64,000 nt of DNA from Roseofilum acuticapitatum BLCC-M154. Lineage in GTDB: Bacteria; Cyanobacteriota; Cyanobacteriia; Cyanobacteriales; Desertifilaceae. A program made the position numbers and the translations under genes. Position 1 is the first letter of the stretch, and each line of letters begins with the position of its first letter. The DNA lies in contig NZ_JAQOSP010000063.1 of the NCBI RefSeq assembly GCF_030068475.1, positions 62,001 through 126,000 of the forward strand, given 5' to 3'. The notes beneath the pieces are model-generated. The model worked only from the letters and a program-made list of their open reading frames with translations, had not been told where the DNA came from and searched no databases. Shown in pieces: positions 17,104 through 25,743 of this stretch.

Positions 17104-18237
17104 TTACCCAGCCATGACTGAGTTTATAGCTTCTACAAATTTTGAGGCCACAAATTCCGGAGTCATGCCCTCAATTCTTTTGCGAGATTCTATTCGCATC
17201 TGCTCTAAGGTTTCTGGGGAAGTCGAGAGCGCTCGGTCGATGGCTTGATACATTTCTGAGGGGCGATCGGGTTGAAAGACCCAACCGGTTTTTCCTTCTG
17301 TACATAATTCTTCGACGGCTTGACTGCCCAAACTACCGAGAATGGGCAATCCAGAAGCCATGGCTTCGTTCACCACTTGCCCCCATTCATCTGCTAAGGT
17401 GGGAAAAACAAACATACCCGCTTGGGCGTAAACGTCTGGAAGTTGGTCATAAGCCATGTTACCGAAGAATTTTAGATGGAGGTTTTCGGGGACGGGTTGG
17501 CTCTCTAGGGGCGATCGCTCCCTACCATCTCCGACTAACCAAAATTCGAGCGATCGCTCCGGATGATTTTCAGCCCACTTCACCAATTCTCCCAGAAATC
17601 GCTGCATATTTTTCCGTTCAATCAACTGACCCACAAATAAAAGTCGATAGGCTTCTTCCTGACTTTTTTCTAGTCGTATTCCAGAAAAATTAGACGTATC
17701 TGTAGACTGAAAGGCGCGAAAAATCTTTTCTGAAGGAATACCAAACCGGCGAATATATCTGGCCCCACTGTCCCCATTGACCACAATAGCATCCGCTTGG
17801 GGGATCAGCCAACGGCGTAACAGCTCCCGCAGTTTTCCCCGTCCTTGTTCGGTAGACTCCGAACATTTAGCCCAGATAATAAATTTGGCTTTTTTATTCC
17901 ATTTACAATACAGCGCTGCTTGCAAAGTTCGCATTCCCAACTCGTGAGAAATGACAATATCTGGCTGAGATTTTCCTAGCACCCAAAAGGTATCATAGGG
18001 GATATGAACATATAAGGTTTCCGCGAATCCTTGGGGATGATTCCAAGTGCGAATTAAGGTAAACTTTCGTTGCACTTGAACGTTTAAATCTCCCCAGTTT
18101 GACTCCCAAGGACGATTGGGTTCCATAGGAGTAGAAACAAAAACTTTGAACTCTTGTAACTCGGCAGCAAGAGACTGGTACAGGGGCAGCCGGTAGGGAG
18201 CGATAAAGTGGGTAAGAAAAGCAACTCGTTGACTCAT
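17104..18237 (-). CDS. GT4-family glycosyltransferase
   Basis: GT-B enzyme of 377 residues. The N-terminal acceptor domain starts RVAFLTHFIAPYRLPLYQSL. The C-terminal donor domain has LLFVGQLIERKNMQRFL, the LVGDGRER segment, and PTLADEWGQVVNEAMASGLP with the conserved Glu that contacts the nucleotide sugar. The start ATG 18237 is preferred to 18267 because the family begins at about MSQRVAFLT. It is preceded on the same strand by a GT2 gene 63 bp away. It should add an internal sugar on the cytosolic face; specificity is unknown. Confidence 0.88.
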   Translation of the reverse strand: MSQRVAFLTHFIAPYRLPLYQSLAAELQEFKVFVSTPMEPNRPWESNWGDLNVQVQRKFTLIRTWNHPQGFAETLYVHIPYDTFWVLGKSQPDIVISHELGMRTLQAALYCKWNKKAKFIIWAKCSESTEQGRGKLRELLRRWLIPQADAIVVNGDSGARYIRRFGIPSEKIFRAFQSTDTSNFSGIRLEKSQEEAYRLLFVGQLIERKNMQRFLGELVKWAENHPERSLEFWLVGDGRERSPLESQPVPENLHLKFFGNMAYDQLPDVYAQAGMFVFPTLADEWGQVVNEAMASGLPILGSLGSQAVEELCTEGKTGWVFQPDRPSEMYQAIDRALSTSPETLEQMRIESRKRIEGMTPEFVASKFVEAINSVMAG

Positions 18238-18300
18238 AATAGCCCTAATCTTAAAACATTCACACAAGCCTTTTTTATTTCTCAGAACAGCACTGAGTAA

Positions 18301-19188
18301 TTATTTTTTGTCAGACTTAAAAACAGAGGATAATAAAAATTTTCGATAGGGCAGAACCGAGTAAATCGGCCATAGAATTCCCCCATGGCGTTTCATTAAC
18401 AATTTCCATTCTTCCCAAGGCTGTAGTGTAACACTTTCTAGAGCCAGTCCTTTGGGTCGATTAATATTTTTTAATCCTTTTTCCCAAGTGGGAGCGCTTC
18501 CGGGAGCAGGTTTGGGGTTGCGAGCGCAGGTTCCTTGGTATCCAGGAGCCACCCAGACGCTACAGCCCTTTTGTTTGGCCCGTAAGCCATAGTCCCAGTC
18601 TCCGGCATAATGGGTTAAGTTAGGGTCTAGATTGCCAACGACCTCAACCACACTTTTAGGAATGAGGACAAAGTTACCACACATTAAATCGCACGGTTGT
18701 GGCTCAGATTGAGGAAGGACTTTTTTGCATTTGAAGGGAGGAGAAAACCAGCCCAGTTGTCGATAACCGCCATAGGTCCATTCTTGACTGTCGGGATCTT
18801 GAGTCGAACCGGTAATAATTGCCTTTTCTTCCTGTTGGGCAGTTAATTTTTGATGAGTGGTTAATAGGGTTTCGAGAGCCGAGGGATATAATACGGTATC
18901 ATCATTAAGCCACAGATAATAATCAGGGTGGTCTTTCATGGCTTCGGTAAAAGCCAGTCTCATCCCACCATTCCAAAATAGACTACCATTTCCCGTAAAG
19001 ATCTTCACTTGCGGATAAGCCCCAGAAATCTCTTCTGAAGTGCCATCCGTGCTGCCATCGTCTACCAAATAGACCTCCAGGGAAAATCCAGGGGGTAGAG
19101 CTTGATTTAATAAGTTTTGCACACTCTCTAAGGTTTTGGCTTTACGATTGTGGCAACTGAGAAGGGCTGCAATGGTTTGATGGCTCAT
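18301..19188 (-). CDS. GT2-family glycosyltransferase
   Basis: GT-A fold of 295 residues: AALLSCHNRKAKTLESVQNL at the N-terminus, VYLVDDGSTDGTSEEI (nucleotide-binding aspartates), YYLWLNDDTVLYPSAL (metal-binding Asp pair) and GDWDYGLRAKQKG (catalytic-base region). It resembles the rhamnosyl-transferase-like GT2 branch by its length and NDD motif. It heads the four-gene minus-strand group down to the WecG-like gene, with short gaps throughout. Confidence 0.88.
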   Translation of the reverse strand: MSHQTIAALLSCHNRKAKTLESVQNLLNQALPPGFSLEVYLVDDGSTDGTSEEISGAYPQVKIFTGNGSLFWNGGMRLAFTEAMKDHPDYYLWLNDDTVLYPSALETLLTTHQKLTAQQEEKAIITGSTQDPDSQEWTYGGYRQLGWFSPPFKCKKVLPQSEPQPCDLMCGNFVLIPKSVVEVVGNLDPNLTHYAGDWDYGLRAKQKGCSVWVAPGYQGTCARNPKPAPGSAPTWEKGLKNINRPKGLALESVTLQPWEEWKLLMKRHGGILWPIYSVLPYRKFLLSSVFKSDKK

Positions 19189-19335
19189 AAATGATTGACC
19201 ACTCCTGTTGCTATTGTTATAGCATTGATGATACCATAAGCGTTAAGCACACTGCCCTGACTTTTTTATACCTCCTTCTATCTGCGGTCATCCTCAAGCC
19301 AACCCTAGGATTTGTGCAATTTGGGAGTGAATTCA

Positions 19336-20286
19336 ATGATCGATGATTTTGGGATTATCATTGCCTGCTGCGATCAAGATTATTATTTATTTAAAGGATG
19401 TTGCGCCTCTATTCGCCATTTTTTAGGGGATGTCCCCATCTGCTTAATCATTGATGGTGATTTTTCAGTAGATTCCCTAAAACAAGCCTACGGAGTCCAG
19501 ACAATTACGCCCAAAACAGTACAGTCTGATGTTTTGAGAAAACGCAGCTTTGGTTGGGGAATCACGAAAATGATTGCCTTCTGGGAAAGTCCTTGGGAAA
19601 GGTTCCTATTTCTCGATTCAGATACCCTAATTTGGGGAGATGTCCTCAAGTATGCAAACTTCGATGATTTTGATCTGATCATCGATCAACCCAATTATAC
19701 TTACTCTGATGAAGCGATCGACCAATTTTTTTTCCATGTCCAAAATTTAGAACAGCACTTCCCTACCTTTGACTGGCAAAAACATCGATCCGATTACTTT
19801 TGTACCGGAACTTATTTTGCCCGACGGAATATTTTCCCTTTAGAGAAATACATTGGGATGTTGGATTTTGTGGAAGAATATCCCAATGTGTTTTCCTTTG
19901 GTGGTGAAATGAGTTTCTTGAATTATATGATTTTTCAGGGTGCAGATAAAGGTCAATTGCGGTTAAATCAAGTGGATATGCAAGTGCTGGGTCAAGACTT
20001 TAGTGCTGAGGAATTAAAAGCTAGATTTCCTATCAGTGAAAGTGGCCCAGTGGTACAAAATGACGATGCTTGTGTGATTCATTGGGCAGGCCCTAAACCT
20101 TGGTTGTTTACCTCAAAAACCTATTCAGAACCGATGACGTTCTTTCGTCAGCAGTTTGCTGGTTTAGAGTATGGTCTTTCAGGGAATCAAGCGAAGGCAT
20201 GGCTCTTTTTAGAAGATCTGTATAGTTTGGCTCTACAATATAACAAGAAGGTTAGGAAAAAGCTGAGAAAGTGGTTCTCTGTTTGA
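19336..20286 (+). CDS. GT8-like nucleotide-sugar transferase
   Basis: 316 residues that read as a GT-A enzyme: start FGIIIACCDQDYYLFKGCCA, the metal-binding FLFLDSDTLIWG (Asp-Ser-Asp), and the late VIHWAGPKPW, which resembles the HxxGxxKPW motif of GT8 transferases. Family assignment is moderate. The ATG 19336 follows an in-frame upstream ATG at 19312, but homology-like sequence begins only at MIDDFG. It starts a plus-strand run of three genes (transferase, flippase-like membrane protein, dolichol-phosphate-type transferase) with 32-bp and 77-bp gaps (the latter to the chosen ATG of the third gene). Confidence 0.75.
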   Translation: MIDDFGIIIACCDQDYYLFKGCCASIRHFLGDVPICLIIDGDFSVDSLKQAYGVQTITPKTVQSDVLRKRSFGWGITKMIAFWESPWERFLFLDSDTLIWGDVLKYANFDDFDLIIDQPNYTYSDEAIDQFFFHVQNLEQHFPTFDWQKHRSDYFCTGTYFARRNIFPLEKYIGMLDFVEEYPNVFSFGGEMSFLNYMIFQGADKGQLRLNQVDMQVLGQDFSAEELKARFPISESGPVVQNDDACVIHWAGPKPWLFTSKTYSEPMTFFRQQFAGLEYGLSGNQAKAWLFLEDLYSLALQYNKKVRKKLRKWFSV

Positions 20287-20318
20287 AGCTTATTTACAAT
20301 AAGTAGGATAACAAAAAA

Positions 20319-21263
20319 ATGAAAAAAATTCTACAGCGTCTAGTTTCAACAGTGAAATCTTACCTAAGATGGTTTATTGTTGGGGCAGCGCTGTTCTTCC
20401 TAGCGAATGCTTTTAAGGATCATTGGCAGGAGGTGCTGTCCGTCCGCATCAGTGGTTGGGGATGGATGTCTTTGACGATCGCCCTCCTGATTACAATTAT
20501 CGCTCATATTTGGTCAGGCTGGATCTGGGGATGGATTTTAGCTGAGTTTAACCAACCGGTTAAAGCCCTTTGGAGCATTCAAACCTATCTGATCACCAAT
20601 ATTGGTAAATATTTGCCCGGTAATGTGTGGCATTTTTATGGTCGCATTCGAGCCGCTCAAAGTGTGGGGGTTCCAGGGGCGATCGCCATCCTCAGCACTC
20701 TAATGGAACCCCTACTGATGGCTGCCTCAGCCCTGATCCTAGCCGCAGGTGCGAGTCCCCAAAGCCGAGGACTGCTGCAAGGAGCGATCCTCGTCATCGT
20801 CTTGATTGGGGTTCATCCTCGGATCTTAAACCCCATCCTCACTTTTCTCTCTAAAAAGAAAATAAAAGGAGAATTAGACGCTCAGGATCGACCCTCAGCA
20901 GAGTTAAAGCGCTATCCCTTAAAACCCTTACTCGGTGAAATGGGATTTCTGTTGATTCGAGGATTGGGATTTTTATTTGCCGTAGCCGCCTTATCTACCA
21001 TAGAAATTGACCAAGTGCCCCAACTCATAAGTGCCTTTAGTTTTGCCTGGTTACTCGGTTTAGTGATTCCTGGCGCACCTGGAGGTCTGGGAGTCTTTGA
21101 AGCCACGGCGATCGCCCTCTTGGATGGAGTCTATGCACCTGCTATTATCCTCAGTGGAGTAGCTTTATATCGGGTGATTAGTGTATTAGCCGAGGCGATC
21201 GGCGCTCTACTTGCCTGGCTTTATCAATCCTTGAATTCGGGTCATTTCCTCAAAGTTGATTGA
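20319..21263 (+). CDS. UPF0104/LPG-synthase-like membrane protein
   Basis: 314 residues with about eight hydrophobic helices; TNIGKYLPGNVWHFYGR and PGAPGGLGVFEATAIALL are signatures of the UPF0104/MprF-transmembrane family. In MprF the domain flips lipids, while stand-alone members occur beside glycosyltransferases and are thought to move a lipid-linked sugar. The next gene is a polyprenyl-phosphate sugar transferase starting close by, which fits a pair that makes and flips a polyprenyl-phosphate sugar for outside use (inference). No aminoacyl-transferase domain is attached. Confidence 0.85.
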   Translation: MKKILQRLVSTVKSYLRWFIVGAALFFLANAFKDHWQEVLSVRISGWGWMSLTIALLITIIAHIWSGWIWGWILAEFNQPVKALWSIQTYLITNIGKYLPGNVWHFYGRIRAAQSVGVPGAIAILSTLMEPLLMAASALILAAGASPQSRGLLQGAILVIVLIGVHPRILNPILTFLSKKKIKGELDAQDRPSAELKRYPLKPLLGEMGFLLIRGLGFLFAVAALSTIEIDQVPQLISAFSFAWLLGLVIPGAPGGLGVFEATAIALLDGVYAPAIILSGVALYRVISVLAEAIGALLAWLYQSLNSGHFLKVD

Positions 21264-21340
21264 ATCAGGTCTCTATTCGGGTCATTTTAGTGCTATTGTC
21301 CTTGAACTGCCCTAAGCTCCCTGAAGAAATCGCTAAATCG

Positions 21341-22327
21341 ATGAACGCCTGCCAACTTCCTGAAGTCCTTGATGTCCCTAAACCGGATATTTCTGTTGTG
21401 GTTCCGATTTACAATGAAGTTGAAAGCTTGCCTTTACTGGTCGAGGCGATCGCCAAAAGCCTCACATCCACCCAATATACCTACGAACTGATCTGTGTTG
21501 ATGATGGTTCAACCGATGGCTCCACAGAACTCCTAACCCAACTCGCCCAGAAAACGCCCCATCTCAAAGGCCTAATCTTACGCCGCAATTATGGCCAAAC
21601 TCCAGCCATGGCCGCTGGATTCAAATATGCCCAAGGTCATGTTGTCATTACCCTTGATGCTGACCTACAAAATGACCCAGCCGATATTCCCCTACTCTTA
21701 GAAACCCTCGAACAAGGCTACGATCTCGTCAGTGGTTGGCGGAAAAATCGCCAAGATCATGCTATAACTCGGCTCTTACCCTCCAAAATTGCTAACTGGA
21801 TCATCGGCAGAGTCACTGGGGTAAAACTCCATGACTATGGTTGCTCCCTGAAAGCCTATCGTGCTGAACTGGTGGCTGATATGAACCTTTATGGGGAACT
21901 CCACCGCTTTTTACCCGCTCTAGCTTTTATTGAAGGAGCCAGAATTACTGAAATACCAGTACGCCATTATTCTCGACAGTATGGTAAGAGTAAGTATGGT
22001 CTGGGACGCACCTTCCGAGTGCTAATGGATTTGCTCACGGTTTGGTTTATGAAGAAATTCCTCACCCGGCCGATGCATATCTTTGGCTCCATGGGCTTGC
22101 TGTCCATGTTTCTGGGATTTCTGTTGGGGATTTATCTGACTATCTTGAAGTTGGGTTTTGGCGAAGATATCGGCGGCCGTCCCCTACTCATTTTAGGGGT
22201 TGTCCTGCTTCTGACTGGAATACAGCTCTTTTGTTTTGGCCTGCTGGGAGAATTACTGATGCGAGTCTACCACGAATCTCAAGACCGGCCCATCTATAGA
22301 GTCCGGGCGATCGTCGGCCAATCCTGA
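21341..22327 (+). CDS. Polyprenyl-phosphate glycosyltransferase (DPM1/GtrB type)
   Basis: GT2 domain followed by two C-terminal TM helices (~245-320), the GtrB layout. Motifs: ISVVVPIYNEVESLPLLVEA, LICVDDGSTDGS, VVITLDADLQNDPADIP (DAD plus the QNDP motif typical of polyprenyl-phosphate transferases) and WRKNRQDHAI. It would load glucose or mannose onto undecaprenyl phosphate, providing a donor for reactions on the far side of the membrane. ATG 21341 is chosen; a TTG at 21260 would overlap the preceding stop codon and add 27 residues without homology. Confidence 0.9.
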   Translation: MNACQLPEVLDVPKPDISVVVPIYNEVESLPLLVEAIAKSLTSTQYTYELICVDDGSTDGSTELLTQLAQKTPHLKGLILRRNYGQTPAMAAGFKYAQGHVVITLDADLQNDPADIPLLLETLEQGYDLVSGWRKNRQDHAITRLLPSKIANWIIGRVTGVKLHDYGCSLKAYRAELVADMNLYGELHRFLPALAFIEGARITEIPVRHYSRQYGKSKYGLGRTFRVLMDLLTVWFMKKFLTRPMHIFGSMGLLSMFLGFLLGIYLTILKLGFGEDIGGRPLLILGVVLLLTGIQLFCFGLLGELLMRVYHESQDRPIYRVRAIVGQS

Positions 22328-22563
22328 CTTCTAGCTATCTTAGTCAAGAGAATCAGACTCTTAGCGCTTTGGACACCCCAGGAGCTTTATCCTATCTTCA
22401 TAAAGCTAACTCCGGGAATCTCCTGAAATCTTACCTCCGTATTTCCTCCGCTTCGCCGAATATTCAAGAAATAATTTAGTAGATCTTCCAATGTCAAAAC
22501 TTCTGGAAAGCCGTAAATTAGGGATATAGACAAACAAAACAGTTCTAGGACAGGAGAGCAGAC

Positions 22564-23385
22564 ATGAACAGCACAGTTAAGGCGATCGCACTCGGAACAG
22601 CAACCACAGTTGCAGGACTCTTTTCCCTAACCACAGCCGCTTCCGCATTCACCTTCAGCGGCCCAGCACCCACCATCAACAGTGACACCACTGGCTTCTA
22701 CGAGCAATTTGCAGGATTCTTCCAAGAAGAAAGAGTCAAACTAGAAGATGCCAACCTATATGAGTTTGACCCTGATAGTCTTTTCCTGAAGTATGACCAC
22801 GAAGTTAAGGTACACTTCATCAATGAAGGGGCGAAATACAGAAACCAACTGTCCTATGAAGCAACAGGTACAACCAATAGAGAAGGGGTTGTCTTCAAGG
22901 ATATCTCCTCAGCAGAAGCGGTCGGTAACTGGGGTGGAGACGCTCTCGACTTGGGTGACTGGGTAAGCCTCGGAACAATTGGAGCAGGTAGCCAACTTGA
23001 TTTCGCTCTTAGAGCTGATGGGTATTGTTTAGATAACCCAGAGGATACCAACTGCCACCAAACGGTTACTAGACGGAATGGCGAAACAGTAGATTTCACC
23101 AACCATGTTTGGGATAGAGATGATGTCTTCAGCACCCGCACCGCAGAAAACTCCGATGGGTTGCAGCATGTTGTCTCCTATGTCCTGGATAACCGCTACA
23201 TCCTGATGGGATGGGAAGATATTATCCGGGGTGGAGATATGGACTACAATGATGTATTCTTCGTCGTAGATATCGGTGAAGGCAATGCAAGGCACATCGC
23301 TGATGTACCTGAGCCTGCTTCTACTCTCGGATTAATGGCTCTTGGTGTTACCGGTTTACTGAGCCTGCGTCGTCGTTCATCCTAG
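22564..23385 (+). CDS. PEP-CTERM surface protein with DUF4114-like domain
   Basis: 273 residues: Sec signal peptide (cleavage near ASA), a beta-rich central domain ending ILMGWEDIIRGGDMDYNDVFF, which matches the DUF4114 end motif (acidic, probably calcium-binding), and the C-terminal sorting signal VPEPASTLGLMALG-hydrophobic-RRR. PEP-CTERM tails are cut by exosortase, and the proteins often go to the cell surface or sheath along with exopolysaccharide. No exosortase gene lies in this window. Its position between the glycosyltransferase run and the Wzc/Wza-like export genes agrees with that known association. A strong terminator hairpin follows at 23461. Confidence 0.9.
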   Translation: MNSTVKAIALGTATTVAGLFSLTTAASAFTFSGPAPTINSDTTGFYEQFAGFFQEERVKLEDANLYEFDPDSLFLKYDHEVKVHFINEGAKYRNQLSYEATGTTNREGVVFKDISSAEAVGNWGGDALDLGDWVSLGTIGAGSQLDFALRADGYCLDNPEDTNCHQTVTRRNGETVDFTNHVWDRDDVFSTRTAENSDGLQHVVSYVLDNRYILMGWEDIIRGGDMDYNDVFFVVDIGEGNARHIADVPEPASTLGLMALGVTGLLSLRRRSS

Positions 23386-23460
23386 TCTCTCCTTCCTTAT
23401 CTTCGGGAGTTAACTACTCCCCTAGAAACTCTAAGTTATAGATTCAATGATCAAGCTACG

Positions 23461-23498
23461 AAAACCTTCTCTAAGTCAGCTATGTTAGAGAAGGTTTT
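23461..23498. terminator. Bidirectional terminator hairpin
   Basis: A perfect 14-bp stem (AAAACCTTCTCTAA / TTAGAGAAGGTTTT) with a 10-nt loop lies between convergent genes. It is followed by a T-rich run on the plus strand and ends in T-rich sequence on the minus strand, so it can serve both. Confidence 0.85.
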
Positions 23499-23502
23499 TG
23501 GT

Positions 23503-25695
23503 TTACTTAGCCATGTTAGCCACAAGACCCAGTATAGAGCTACCAGAAATATTAGACTCTTCTAATGCTTTTTGAATAACAGCTCGATTCGTATTTTTAA
23601 GGCGAACCACTAACAACATCCCATCCGCGTGGTTGCCAATTAGATGAGCATCTGCTAACCCTACTAAAGAAGGCGTGTCATAGATAACTAAATCGAAGAA
23701 GCCGTTGAGCTGACCCATTAAGTAGGGCATTTTCTGGGAAGATAATAATCGAATTGGGTCAGGGGAGAGATGACCGGCACTGAGGAAAAGTAAATTTTCT
23801 TGGGTGGGTGAAGTTTGAATCACTTCGTTGAGACTTAAGTAGTCAGTGATGATATCGCTGAGTCCTCGTCTATTTTCTAAACCGAGCAAGTCATGGAGTT
23901 GTGGCGATCGCAAGTTAGCATCAACTAAGAGTACCCGTTGTCCCATGGAAGCAGCAGTATGGGCAAGATTAAGGGCTACAGTCGATTTCCCATCACTAGA
24001 ACTGGCGGAACTGACAACTAGGGAGCGGATGGGTTGACTTTTGCTCATCAGGGCAATGTTACTGTAGAGCGATCGAAAGGATTCAATGAAGGGAGCGCTA
24101 TACTCGGGTTGGATCACCCTTGGAGGTAGGTCTACCGATAGGGAGCGTTTTAGGGATGGAATTTTTAGCAGATGTCGTTCTTTGTGTTCTAAGGTAGTGG
24201 CTAATGGAATAACTCCCAATAGCTTTAGAGGGACAGATGACTTAATTTCTTCAGGAGTATGAAAAACTGGAATAGAAATTTCGACCAGAAAACCCACCGC
24301 AATACTTAATAGGGTACTGACGACGACCAATAGAGCCAATTTTTTCTTAGTGTCGCTTTCTGCTCTGGAAACTGGCTCTCCATTGGGGTCAGTCATAATT
24401 TTAGGCGGGTCGATGATCTGCCAAGGGCTTTGAATTTGAGCTTCATCAATTTTCAGGGCTTCAAGTTTGGATAATAGCTCTTTGTAGCGATCAATGGCGA
24501 AGGTTAGTTCTCTTTGGAGTTCATCGTATTGTCGTGTTGCTGATGGCCAGACATTGATTTTTTTTTCAATCACTTGTTCTCCCTCAAGGAGAGTCGCTAA
24601 CTTATCTTGCAAACCTTGAACTTGATTTTGTGCATCTATAATGAGGGCTGCTGCTTCTTGGCGAACTTGCTGCATTAACTCTTCCCGCTGCTCTTTGAGG
24701 ATCAGTATGGGAATGCTATTATCATTGAGTCGGCTAGAAGCTATGGCAATATCGGCATCAAGCTGCTGAAGATTTTTGAGCAGAGTAAGATAGATACTTC
24801 CTGAGTTACTGGTATTGAGTAAATAGACATAATTGCCTTGGTCAAATTGATCTTTCATACCTTGAGCGATTGCTTGCTGTTGATTCAATTCAGCTTCCAC
24901 TCTGAGTCGTTCTGCTGTGATATCTCGGTGGGCGATCGCTATTTGTACTCCTTGGGAGGGGGGATCGATTAAATTATAGTCTTCTCTTAGGTCTTGAATC
25001 CGATCTTCGAGCATTTTCACTCTAGCCGCTTGTTCAGGAAGCTGAGATTCAATAAAGTCTATACCTTGCTTAGTATTAGCTCTGCGTTCTTCAATACTAT
25101 AATCAGTGTACCCTTGAGCCAGAATATTCATTACAAACTCTATTTTTTCTACATCTGAACTCAGATAGCTCACTCGAACCAACGACGTACCTTCCGTTTT
25201 CGCATCTTTTTCATAGGTCACCCGTGTGGTCGAGAGATTACTCATTAACCCGTTATAGGTCATGTTGGGATACTTGGTATTTATTTTGTCTAATAGAGGA
25301 TTAATCAGTTTAGGACTCGTCAGCACTCGGATTAAACTTTCATAATCCACCAAGCTAATGTCTAATCGACCTTGTTTAGTAATATCTTCTGGATCTTGGG
25401 AAAGTAGAGAAAGTTGAGCAACCCTAGATTCTGCGGTTACGGGTTCGACGAGCAGACGAAATGAGCCTTCATAAATCGGAATTACTTCACGAGACTGTTG
25501 AATAATCAAGGTTCCCATCACAGCAGTCATCCCAGCAAAAACAATCCCCATGATTGGGGCGCGACGGGTAAATACTGATAGAACCCAGTTAAAATCAAAA
25601 CCGGAATCCTCTTTATCATTGAGATTGGTGTTCAAGACTTTCAGGTCTGAATTGAGGGAGTTAGGGGAATAATCTGATGATTCGGTCAGGTTCAT
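23503..25695 (-). CDS. Wzc/GumC-like polysaccharide co-polymerase with BY-kinase domain
   Basis: 730 residues: TM1 ~48-66, a long periplasmic Wzz/coiled-coil region, TM2 ~448-468, then a cytosolic P-loop domain with Walker A SSASSSDGKSTVALNLA, Walker A' VLLVDANLRSP and Walker B DLVIYDTPS. These proteins control chain length and link the Wzy polymerase to the Wza channel. The protein ends with GLVANMAK and lacks the C-terminal tyrosine cluster that BY-kinases autophosphorylate. The Wza-like gene is 48 bp upstream on the same strand, forming an export pair. Confidence 0.92.
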   Translation of the reverse strand: MNLTESSDYSPNSLNSDLKVLNTNLNDKEDSGFDFNWVLSVFTRRAPIMGIVFAGMTAVMGTLIIQQSREVIPIYEGSFRLLVEPVTAESRVAQLSLLSQDPEDITKQGRLDISLVDYESLIRVLTSPKLINPLLDKINTKYPNMTYNGLMSNLSTTRVTYEKDAKTEGTSLVRVSYLSSDVEKIEFVMNILAQGYTDYSIEERRANTKQGIDFIESQLPEQAARVKMLEDRIQDLREDYNLIDPPSQGVQIAIAHRDITAERLRVEAELNQQQAIAQGMKDQFDQGNYVYLLNTSNSGSIYLTLLKNLQQLDADIAIASSRLNDNSIPILILKEQREELMQQVRQEAAALIIDAQNQVQGLQDKLATLLEGEQVIEKKINVWPSATRQYDELQRELTFAIDRYKELLSKLEALKIDEAQIQSPWQIIDPPKIMTDPNGEPVSRAESDTKKKLALLVVVSTLLSIAVGFLVEISIPVFHTPEEIKSSVPLKLLGVIPLATTLEHKERHLLKIPSLKRSLSVDLPPRVIQPEYSAPFIESFRSLYSNIALMSKSQPIRSLVVSSASSSDGKSTVALNLAHTAASMGQRVLLVDANLRSPQLHDLLGLENRRGLSDIITDYLSLNEVIQTSPTQENLLFLSAGHLSPDPIRLLSSQKMPYLMGQLNGFFDLVIYDTPSLVGLADAHLIGNHADGMLLVVRLKNTNRAVIQKALEESNISGSSILGLVANMAK

Positions 25696-25743
25696 AAACA
25701 GTAGGTCTGAGAAACAACACCAGGATAATGTCTATGGATAAGG

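Noticed and set aside
22340-22560. Specific regulatory motif upstream of the PEP-CTERM gene
   Set aside because: CTCCGTATTTCCTCCG is suggestive, but I could not match it to a defined motif or a second copy here.
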